From positions 1-64,000 of the forward strand of contig CALJUR010000120.1 in assembly GCA_937975765.1 (NCBI GenBank): 64,000 nucleotides of DNA, in the 5' to 3' direction. The DNA is from an uncultured Myxococcales bacterium (GTDB lineage Bacteria > Myxococcota_A > UBA9042 > DTJE01). Made by a program: the position numbers and the translations under genes. Below are positions 8,637 through 14,631 of this stretch, in pieces; within the stretch, counting starts at the first letter, position 1, and each line of letters starts with the position of its first letter. The notes under the pieces are model-generated. The model was not told the origin of the DNA, did not search any database, and saw nothing but the letters and a program-made list of their open reading frames with translations.

Positions 8637-8702
8637 GCCCCTGGGGCTCGTGCCCCTGGGGCTGATCCCGTTGTGGGGGCCCAGAGGGGCTTGCCCCCCT
8701 GG
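8637..8702 (+). other. Hairpin-rich GC segment downstream of VR
   Basis: The 185 bp between the target gene and the next gene contain two copies of the near-palindrome GCCCCTGGGGC (8637-8647, 8652-8662) and a stem with arms 8681-8690 and 8693-8702 (CCAGAGGGGC / GCCCCCCTGG, one mismatch). DGRs often have a hairpin or cruciform just 3' of VR that stimulates homing; a transcription-attenuating role is also possible. There is no T-run. Confidence 0.5.
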
Positions 8703-8723
8703 TGATCGCCGGAGGCGATCGCG

Positions 8724-9407
8724 ATGGTCGAGATCCGGGTGCTGACGGTGCCGATGGACGCCCGGACCGGCCTGTTCGACGACAGCGCCCTGCGGGCGTA
8801 CCTGGCCGATCGCGAGGTCGTGCGGGCGGAGCCTCACTTCTTCGACCAGGACGGGCGGCCCTGCTGCGGCGTGTATCTGGAGACGCGGCTGCGACAGGGG
8901 GCCGTCCTGGTTGAGCCACGGGGGCCTGCCGTCATGCAGCCGGCACCTTCCGACCCGGAGCGGGAGGCCTTCCGGCGGCTGCTGGCGGAACTGGACGAGT
9001 CGGAGCGGTCACGGTACGAAAGGCTCCTGCAGTGGCGCCGGGAGGCGGCCCGACGCGAGGGGGTGCCGCACTACGTGCTGCTGACGAACCGACAGGCGCT
9101 GGAACTGGCGCGTCGGGCCCCCCGGTCCCTGGAGGGCGTCGGACAGGTACGGGGAATCGGGCGGCGGCGCCTGCAGCAGCACGGCCGAGAGATCCTGGAG
9201 GTGATCCATGGCCCCGAGCCGGCCGGCGGGACCCGGCGACCTGATCCTGTTCGAGAAGTGGATGGACACCACGAAGTGGCTGTTCCAGCGGACCGAACGC
9301 TTCCCGAAACGCCTGCGACACAGCCTGACGGACCGGATCGACCTCTTGAGCCTGGGGATCCTGGAGGACGTGACGGGGGCGGCCTACCGGAAGGACCCGC
9401 GACCTGA
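8724..9407 (+). CDS. DGR accessory HRDC-domain protein
   Basis: ATG 8724 has GGAGG at 8711-8715. The N-terminal 75 residues (VEIRVLTVPMDARTGLFDD, then FFDQDGRPCCGVYLE) resemble a domain I associate with HRDC-type accessory genes of DGR cassettes. Residues about 80-158 match an HRDC nucleic-acid-binding helical domain: LQWRREAARREGVPHYVLL, LARRAPRSLEGVGQVRGIG, REILEVI. It may help direct the retrotranscript or its integration. The frame stays open for 67 more residues that overlap the avd gene by 200 bp. That tail is Pro/Gly/Arg-rich and looks like a shadow of avd, so the native stop may have been lost or the tail may be non-functional. It lies between the target gene and avd. Confidence 0.75.
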   Translation: MVEIRVLTVPMDARTGLFDDSALRAYLADREVVRAEPHFFDQDGRPCCGVYLETRLRQGAVLVEPRGPAVMQPAPSDPEREAFRRLLAELDESERSRYERLLQWRREAARREGVPHYVLLTNRQALELARRAPRSLEGVGQVRGIGRRRLQQHGREILEVIHGPEPAGGTRRPDPVREVDGHHEVAVPADRTLPETPATQPDGPDRPLEPGDPGGRDGGGLPEGPAT

Positions 9408-9609
9408 CCTGGCACAGGCCAACGACAAGTTGAACCGCCTCCGGGTGGTGCTGCGACTGGCCCACGAGATGGCCGTGCTGCCCCACGATCACTACAGGGA
9501 GGGGGCGCAGCGGCTGGCAGAGGCCGGCCGCTTGCTGGGGGGCTGGATCCGGAGCGGGCAGGGAACCCGTCCGGTCACCGTGGAAACCGAAGATGGCGCC
9601 GACCTATGA
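9208..9609 (+). CDS. avd: Avd-like DGR accessory protein (four-helix bundle)
   Basis: 133 residues, typical of accessory variability determinant proteins. The start at ATG 9208 has GGAGGTG just upstream. Family-like segments are FEKWMDTTKWLFQRTERFPK, SLTDRIDLLSLGILEDV, AQANDKLNRLRVVLRLAHEM and AGRLLGGWIR. In the Bordetella phage DGR, Avd forms a basic barrel that binds the reverse transcriptase and template RNA and is required for mutagenic homing. The protein here is likewise basic in its first half. Its end overlaps the RT start by 17 bp and its start lies within the HRDC frame, so the three genes should be co-translated. Confidence 0.9.
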   Translation: MAPSRPAGPGDLILFEKWMDTTKWLFQRTERFPKRLRHSLTDRIDLLSLGILEDVTGAAYRKDPRPDLAQANDKLNRLRVVLRLAHEMAVLPHDHYREGAQRLAEAGRLLGGWIRSGQGTRPVTVETEDGADL

Positions 9610-10612
9610 GGACGTGTGGCGATTCGAGTCGCTGCTGGCCGCGTTCCGGCGGGCCCGGCGGGCCAAGCGGGGCAAGGGCGGCGAGCCCGCCTTCTACCGC
9701 GATCTGGAGGACAACCTCATCGGGCTGTCGGACGGCCTCAGGACCCGGACCTTCCGGCCGGACCCGTACCGGTACTTCCGGCTGTGGAACAAGAAGGAAC
9801 GCACCGTTTCCGAGGCGAGTTTCCGGGATCGCGTGGTCCACCACAGCCTCGTTGCCGCGCTGGAGCCGTCCTTCGAGGCGAGGTTCATCCGGCACAGTTA
9901 CGCCTGCCGGAAGGGAAAGGGCATGCACCGGGCGATGGCCGAGGCGCGGCGGCTGGCGCGGCGGCTGCCCTGGTTCCTGAAACTGGACGTCCGCCACTAC
10001 TTCGACCGGGTCTCGCACGACGTGCTGATGACGCTGCTGGCCCGCGAGATCCGGGACGAAGGAGTCCTGTGGCTCTGCGCGACGCTGCTGGAAGGGGCGT
10101 CGGTGCCGGGCACCGAGGGCGAGGCCCGGGGACTTCCCATCGGCAACCTGACGAGCCAGTTCTGGGCGAACGTCTATCTCGACGCGCTGGACCATCACGT
10201 GCGCGACGTGATTGGCTGCGGATCCTACCTCCGGTACATGGACGACATGGTCCTGTTCGACGAGCGAAAGGAGAGGCTCTGGGAACTGGCGGCGGCGATC
10301 GGGACGTTCTGCCGCGACACGCTGCGGCTGGAGTTGAAGACCGAGGCGACACGGGTCGCCCCGGTCATCGAGGGGGTGCCCTGGCTGGGATTCCGGGTGT
10401 TTCCGGGGACCACGCGGCTCGACCCGGCGGGGAAGAGGAGGTTCCTGAAGAAGATCACCGCCTCGTGGGAGCAGGCCTCGTTCAGACGAGGCGACGAGGA
10501 TCGCCAGAAGGATCGGGCCGCGAGCCTCTGCGGCCACCTGCGACTCGGGGACACCCACGCATTCCGCTCGGTCGTCATCGCGGGGCTTGACCGGCAAGCG
10601 CCTGCGGGATGA
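9593..10612 (+). CDS. DGR reverse transcriptase
   Basis: 339 residues, a compact retron/group II-like reverse transcriptase. The palm holds Asp132 in LKLDVRHYFDRV and the catalytic YMDD at 215-218. The segment LPIGNLTSQ at 181-189 matches the (I/V/L)GxxxSQ motif that marks DGR reverse transcriptases and is linked to low fidelity opposite template adenines. A short thumb (LELKTEATRVAPV, WLGFRVFPG) follows; there is no maturase or endonuclease domain. ATG 9593 overlaps avd by 17 bp. The template repeat begins 25 bp after its stop, whereas in Bordetella phage BPP-1 the template lies before the RT. Confidence 0.96.
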   Translation: MAPTYEDVWRFESLLAAFRRARRAKRGKGGEPAFYRDLEDNLIGLSDGLRTRTFRPDPYRYFRLWNKKERTVSEASFRDRVVHHSLVAALEPSFEARFIRHSYACRKGKGMHRAMAEARRLARRLPWFLKLDVRHYFDRVSHDVLMTLLAREIRDEGVLWLCATLLEGASVPGTEGEARGLPIGNLTSQFWANVYLDALDHHVRDVIGCGSYLRYMDDMVLFDERKERLWELAAAIGTFCRDTLRLELKTEATRVAPVIEGVPWLGFRVFPGTTRLDPAGKRRFLKKITASWEQASFRRGDEDRQKDRAASLCGHLRLGDTHAFRSVVIAGLDRQAPAG

Positions 10613-10637
10613 GATCGCACCCGGGCGGCGGGGGACA

Positions 10638-10764
10638 GCGCATCCAACCGGGTCAAACGGGGCGGCAGCTTCGACAACGACGATGCCAGGAACCTGCGCT
10701 CGTCGAACCGCAACGACGACGACCCGGCGGACGACGACGACAACATCGGCGCGCGCTGTTGCAG
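10638..10764 (+). repeat. DGR template repeat (TR)
   Basis: 127 bp, non-coding, beginning 25 bp after the RT stop. It contains 30 adenines; 16 are replaced in VR (10646, 10655-10657, 10674, 10676, 10688, 10691, 10692, 10706, 10712, 10713, 10731, 10734, 10742, 10745). Two other differences are G in TR and T in VR (10679, 10739). Read in the VR frame it consists largely of AAC and GAC codons, so adenines fall at codon positions that change the residue. The TR transcript would be the template for mutagenic cDNA. Confidence 0.95.
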
Positions 10765-11035
10765 CTCAAGGACAGGCCAGTCAGGCGGTTTCCAAGGATG
10801 CCGCCTCCGTGCGGAAGGTCCATGACCAGCCCCCCGCCGACCCGGGCCGGCGGATGCCGGACGAACAGGTTCCCGGCCGCGCCGGGTGTCCCCCGCCCCT
10901 TGCAGGGCGCGGGAGGCCCGGCGCGGCCCCCCCAGCCGGACGGGAAGGGATCGCAGGCGTGACCCTGTCCACGGCGCGCTCCCTGCAAGACGCACCTGCA
11001 TTCGATAGGCTTATCGTTGTACGGAGGTATCGGCC
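10765..11035. other. Intergenic stretch after the template repeat
   Basis: No gene is credible here. It holds inverted 9-bp arms CTTGCAGGG (10899-10907) and CCCTGCAAG (10981-10989) 73 bp apart. It may include the 3' part of the DGR RNA and the promoter of the next gene. Confidence 0.4.
11003..11016. promoter_or_regulatory. Palindrome upstream of AbrB-type gene
   Basis: CGATA-GGCT-TATCG is a perfect 5-bp dyad ending 6 bp before the GGAGGT ribosome site (11023-11028) of the gene starting at 11036. AbrB/MazE-type antitoxins repress their own promoters, so this could be an operator. Confidence 0.35.
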
Positions 11036-11434
11036 ATGGAAACGGTGACGGTCTCGACGAAGTACCAGGTGGTGATCCCGAAGGCCATCCGCGAGGAGAT
11101 GCGGATCCGGCCGGGGCAGAAGGTCCAGGCCATCGGGTACGCCGGCCGGATCGAACTGATCCCCATCCGGGACGTGAAGCAACTGCGCGGCAGCCTGAAG
11201 GGAATGGACGCCAGCGACCCCCGCGGACTCCCTGAAGACCCTGACCTTCCAGGCGGCGTGAGGCCGGGCGGCCCGCCTACAGCGCCCGCCAGGGGACGGC
11301 CCAGGCGTGATCGGACACCTGCCGGACCGTGTCGCCGGCGTACAGCAGCAGGCCGGGGGCGCTGCGGGGATAGGTGTCGCGGAAGGCGGCCAGGCCGCGG
11401 GCGTCGTGGCCCGAGACCGCGGTGGCGGCCTTGA
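11036..11434 (+). CDS. AbrB/MazE-type antitoxin-like DNA-binding protein, 3' end probably frameshifted
   Basis: The first 60 residues form a SpoVT/AbrB swapped-hairpin domain: TVSTKYQVVIPKAIREEMRI, PGQKVQAIGYAGRIELIPI. GGAGGT is 7 bp before ATG 11036. Proteins of this kind are usually about 80 residues, but this frame runs on to 11434 as Arg/Pro-rich sequence and overlaps the opposing ATPase gene by 158 bp. In another frame, DSLKTLTFQAA and a stop at 11259-11261 follow a C-run near 11215, which looks like the natural end after a one-base shift. No toxin gene follows; the next gene is convergent. It is either an orphan regulator or a decayed antitoxin. Confidence 0.6.
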   Translation: METVTVSTKYQVVIPKAIREEMRIRPGQKVQAIGYAGRIELIPIRDVKQLRGSLKGMDASDPRGLPEDPDLPGGVRPGGPPTAPARGRPRRDRTPAGPCRRRTAAGRGRCGDRCRGRRPGRGRRGPRPRWRP

Positions 11435-12509
11435 CCTCGATCGGGTACAGGCGGCCGTCCATCTCCAGGACCAGGTCCACCTTGGCGCCGCCCCCGCTGC
11501 GCCAGTGGTAGCGGGCGGGCTCCATCGAGCGCCGCTGGCCATGCTTCACGACCGTCGTCACGACGAACGACTCGAACAGCGCCCCGAACAGCGGGTGGGC
11601 CGCCAGTCCCGGTGGCGACTGGATGCGCAGCAGCGTCGCGGCCAGGCCGGTGTCCGCGAGGTGGCCCTTCGGCCGCCGGGACAGGCGCTTGATCGCGTTC
11701 CCGTGATACGGGGGCAGTTCCATCCACTGGTAGCCGTGGGTCAGCAGGGCCAGCCAGTGCCGGGCGGTCGCGGGCGCGATCCCGATCTCGCGGCCCAGTT
11801 GCGACAGGTTCAATTCCTTCGCGGTCAGGGCGGCCGCCAGGCGCAGGAACCGGTCGAAGTCGGCCAGGTTCCGAACGTCGCCCAGGGTCCGGATGTCCCG
11901 TTCCAGATAGGTGGCCAGGTAGGAGTCGCAATACGGGGTCACCAGCGAATCCGGGGCGTCCAGCAGGCCGGGAAGGCTGCACCGCCACAGGAAGCGGGCC
12001 AGGCCCCCCTCCGGTTCGGGCCGCAGGGGCAGGTCCGGCGACAGGTCGCCGGGATGGTCCAGCCAGTCGCCGATGAAGTTCCCGGCCCGGTCGGCTTCGC
12101 CGGCCATCTCGGCGGGCGTCATCGAGGACAGGTGCAGGATCCCGACGCGCTCCGCCATGCTTTCGGACACGTCCTTCATCACGGCGAAGTGCTGCGAACC
12201 CGTCAGCAGGTAGCGCCCCGGCAGCGACTCCTGGTCCAGCCGTCGTTTCAGCGCAGGCAGCAGTTCCGGCGCGTACTGGATCTCGTCCAGGATCAGGGGG
12301 GGCGGGAAGTTCTTCAGGAACAGGTCGGGATCCCGCCGTGCCCCGTGCAGATCCTGCCGGGCGTCGAACAGGACGGTGCGGACTCCCGGGAAGCAGGCGG
12401 CCAGCAGGGAACTCTTGCCGACCTGCCGGGCGCCGACGACCAGGACCGCCTTGAAGAAGGAGGCATACTCGCGCAGCCGGGATTCGAGGTGGCGAGGACG
12501 GTAGTGCAC
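11277..12509 (-). CDS. AAA-type ATPase with DUF4143 C-terminal domain
   Basis: 410 residues. The N-terminal P-loop GARQVGKSSLL (about residues 26-36), Walker B-like LILDEIQ, and sensor LLTGSQHFAVM identify the AAA_14 group of the ATP-binding DUF4143 proteins. The C-terminal half contains the HTH-like SQLGREIGIAPATARHWL region and ends in a nuclease-like fold pattern (KVDLVLEMDGRLYPIEVKA), with the D-ExK arrangement typical of PD-(D/E)XK-related DUF4143 domains. These are widespread standalone genes, often near toxin-antitoxin modules, and their role is unsettled. ATG 12509 is 16 bp downstream of a long dyad (12525-12573) that may regulate it. It is convergent to the AbrB-like gene. Confidence 0.85.
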   Translation of the reverse strand: MHYRPRHLESRLREYASFFKAVLVVGARQVGKSSLLAACFPGVRTVLFDARQDLHGARRDPDLFLKNFPPPLILDEIQYAPELLPALKRRLDQESLPGRYLLTGSQHFAVMKDVSESMAERVGILHLSSMTPAEMAGEADRAGNFIGDWLDHPGDLSPDLPLRPEPEGGLARFLWRCSLPGLLDAPDSLVTPYCDSYLATYLERDIRTLGDVRNLADFDRFLRLAAALTAKELNLSQLGREIGIAPATARHWLALLTHGYQWMELPPYHGNAIKRLSRRPKGHLADTGLAATLLRIQSPPGLAAHPLFGALFESFVVTTVVKHGQRRSMEPARYHWRSGGGAKVDLVLEMDGRLYPIEVKAATAVSGHDARGLAAFRDTYPRSAPGLLLYAGDTVRQVSDHAWAVPWRAL

Positions 12510-12524
12510 GGAGTCCCCCGGGAT

Positions 12525-12573
12525 GAAATTCCTTGCATATCAGCAAGTGAACTGCTGATTTGCGAGGGAATTC
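12525..12573. promoter_or_regulatory. Long imperfect dyad between divergent ATPase and VapBC genes
   Basis: Two 21-bp arms (12525-12545 and 12553-12573) match at 17 of 21 positions around a 7-bp spacer. The inner ATCAGCA/TGCTGAT pair is perfect. The segment is much richer in AT than its surroundings. It lies 16 bp upstream of the ATPase start and 110 bp upstream of vapB, so it is a likely operator or promoter region for the ATPase and perhaps both units. Confidence 0.55.
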
Positions 12574-12682
12574 TGCCCCGTCGCGGCCCGTCCCGGAAGG
12601 GTGGCTCGCCTTGACCCGGCCCCGCCGCTTGCCGATTCCCTGTGACCGATGCATCCTATCGATGCCTATTGGAGATGCCTGC

Positions 12683-12889
12683 ATGGGACGCCTGACGGTG
12701 CGGATCGACGATGCCTTGATGGAGGATGCCCGGGCGGCTCTGGGGACGCGCACCAAGCGCGACACGATGGAGGCCGCGCTGCGGGAAGTGGTGCGGCGCG
12801 CGCGCCTGCGGACGGTGCTGGAGCACCGGGGGAAGGTGGACCTGGGCTTCACTCGGGACGACCTGCTGCGCCGGAGGGAGCAGGCATGA
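12683..12889 (+). CDS. vapB: VapB-type antitoxin
   Basis: 68 residues. The N-terminus (RLTVRIDDALMEDARAALG) and following KRDTMEAALREVVRRARLR are typical of the VapB family DNA-binding half that precedes PIN toxins; the C-terminal LGFTRDDLLRRREQA would wrap the toxin. GGAG at 12671-12674 supports ATG 12683. The stop overlaps the vapC start (ATGA), the standard coupling that keeps antitoxin in excess. It probably represses its own operon together with the toxin. Confidence 0.88.
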   Translation: MGRLTVRIDDALMEDARAALGTRTKRDTMEAALREVVRRARLRTVLEHRGKVDLGFTRDDLLRRREQA

Positions 12890-13305
12890 TCCTGGTGGAC
12901 AGTTCATGCTGGGTCGAGTTCTACCGGCCGGGCGGGTCCCCCGCGATCCAGGCCGCCGTGGCGGAGGCCCTGGATTCGGGCGAGGCGGCGACCTGCGGCA
13001 TCGTCGAGGTCGAGATCCTGGGCTTCATCGCGCGGCGCCGCGAGTTCCAGGTCGTGTCGGCCGACTTCCGAGCCTTGCACCGGCTGGAGACCTGCCTGGA
13101 GGACTTCGATCGTGCGGTGGCCCTGGGGCGGGACCTGCGGACCCGGGGCACGACGGCCCCGGCGACGGACCTGGTGATCGCCGCCGTCGCGCTGGGTAGG
13201 GACGCCTTGCTGCTGCATGCCGACCGGCACTTCGAGACGATTGCCCGGGTGGCGCCGTTGCGGCACCGGCACGTCGGGGGAACCACGGACCGTCAACCGG
13301 GTTGA
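12886..13305 (+). CDS. vapC: VapC-type PIN-domain ribonuclease toxin
   Basis: 139 residues with the PIN acidic pattern: Asp5 in MILVDSSCWVEF, a Glu in GIVEVEILGF, Asp in ATDLVIAAVAL, and a final Asp in LHADRHFETIA. VapC toxins cleave tRNA or rRNA when freed from VapB; the target here is not predictable. The ATG overlaps the vapB stop. The C-terminal 20 residues are short and polar, normal for the family. All four acidic residues are present, so it should be active. Confidence 0.9.
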   Translation: MILVDSSCWVEFYRPGGSPAIQAAVAEALDSGEAATCGIVEVEILGFIARRREFQVVSADFRALHRLETCLEDFDRAVALGRDLRTRGTTAPATDLVIAAVALGRDALLLHADRHFETIARVAPLRHRHVGGTTDRQPG

Positions 13306-13331
13306 ACCCCGGATCGACGGGGTTCGCGCGC

Positions 13332-14501
13332 CTACCGCACGCACGTCCCGGAGGCCGAACAGGTGCAGCCCCGCCTGCAGTTGATCGCGGGCAGCGGGGC
13401 GAGGTCGCAGTCGGGATCGTAGGCGCCGCACTTGCAGTGGCAGCCGTCGCCGGAGTCGTAGTTCGCGGCGGGACACGTCCAGCCGGCCGGGACGTTCGGG
13501 CAGTCCACCGGGCAGGTGGCGTAGGATTCGCCGGTCGAGCACTTGCCGTCGCCGCAGACCGGCGGGCACAGGCGGGCGGTCGGGGCCGTCGCGCACACCG
13601 CCTCGATGGCCCGGAAGGCGTAGGTGCTGTCCTCGCCGCCGCACCCGTCCGCGGGGCAGACGTTCACGCGGTAGCACCGGGCCGCCGCGTCGTACACGTA
13701 GTCGGTCTCGCCCCGGACCAGGATGCCTTCCAGTTGGCCGGTCGTCGCGTCGTACACGCCCGACCCGGAGTTGCCGCCGAACGTGTCGGGGTTGCCCACG
13801 AAGTAGTCCAGCGTGGCCGCGCGCGGGTCCCGCACGACCGCGCCGTCCGCGATCTTGAGCGGCAGGCCCGACGGCACGCCGATCACCACCTGCGGGTCCG
13901 CCAGGCCGACCGCCGCGTGCGCGAGGTTCAGCGGGGCGGGCGCAAAGCGCGGCGTGGCCTTGCGGTCCAGCCGGATCACGGCGTAGTCCACCGTCGAGGT
14001 CTGCACCCGGGAGACGATGCCCGAGCAGCCGAACACGTCCGCGGAGGTGATCGTGGCGGGCTGGGTCGCCGAGTCCATCGCGTACCGGAACACGAACGAG
14101 GTGGCCAGGCAGGCCTTCTTCGTGGTGATGCAGTGGCCGGCGGTCAGCACCAGGTCGTCGTCGATCAGCGTGCCCGAACAGAAGGCCGCGGTCTTCTGGT
14201 CCGCGAAGGCCTGGCCGGGGCACAGGTTCTTGGACTGCTGCAGCGTGGAGCCCGCCAGCACCACGTTGTTCGGGTTCGACAGGTTCACCTTCGACTTCTG
14301 CACCAGGGCCACGGCCGACAGCATCGCGCGGTCCCGCCAGGCGGCGTCGGGGCAGGCGTAGACGTCCACCCGGTCGTCGTCGCCGTAGATGACGGGGGCC
14401 TGGAACGAGGACAGCGGTTCGTCCGGCACGTCGGCCGGGTCGCAGGAAAGCGGCACGGACAACGCCGCAAGCACCGGGAACCACGGCAGGAAACGACGCA
14501 T
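13332..14501 (-). CDS. Secreted trypsin-like serine protease with Cys-rich C-terminus
   Basis: 389 residues from ATG 14501, which is preceded by a purine-rich GGCAGGGGG site. A signal sequence (FLPWFPVLAALSVPLSC) suggests export and possibly lipidation at Cys. The S1-type catalytic triad is visible: His in VLTAGHC, Asp in TVDYAVIRL, Ser in FGGNSGSGV. About 110 C-terminal residues after the protease domain are Cys-rich, with VCGDGKCSTGESYATCP and similar motifs that are characteristic of myxobacterial secreted proteins and probably form a disulfide-bonded attachment module. It stands alone between vapC (convergent) and a histidine kinase. The substrate is unknown. Confidence 0.9.
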   Translation of the reverse strand: MRRFLPWFPVLAALSVPLSCDPADVPDEPLSSFQAPVIYGDDDRVDVYACPDAAWRDRAMLSAVALVQKSKVNLSNPNNVVLAGSTLQQSKNLCPGQAFADQKTAAFCSGTLIDDDLVLTAGHCITTKKACLATSFVFRYAMDSATQPATITSADVFGCSGIVSRVQTSTVDYAVIRLDRKATPRFAPAPLNLAHAAVGLADPQVVIGVPSGLPLKIADGAVVRDPRAATLDYFVGNPDTFGGNSGSGVYDATTGQLEGILVRGETDYVYDAAARCYRVNVCPADGCGGEDSTYAFRAIEAVCATAPTARLCPPVCGDGKCSTGESYATCPVDCPNVPAGWTCPAANYDSGDGCHCKCGAYDPDCDLAPLPAINCRRGCTCSASGTCVR

Positions 14502-14631
14502 GACACCCCCTGCCGGGCCGGGGGGAGACCCTTGTGCGGGTTCTTCCGGCCAGTCGATATCCATTCGAGAAGGAAGGCTACCCGGAATGCCGGTCGGCAG
14601 GAAGAGGGGCCGGATAGAATCGGGGCGGTTC

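Larger units (their letters stand above)
6925..10764 (+). other. Diversity-generating retroelement cassette
   Basis: Order: target lipoprotein with VR, hairpin segment, HRDC gene, avd, reverse transcriptase, TR, all on the plus strand. All parts expected of a functional DGR are present and the RT catalytic residues are intact. No integrase, phage structural genes or transposase lie nearby, so it appears to be a chromosomal cellular DGR. Confidence 0.93.

Noticed and set aside
10587..11048. Open frame covering the template repeat
   Set aside because: It has Thr/Arg low-complexity residues, comes from the TR and its flanks, and matches no family; the TR is better explained as non-coding template RNA.
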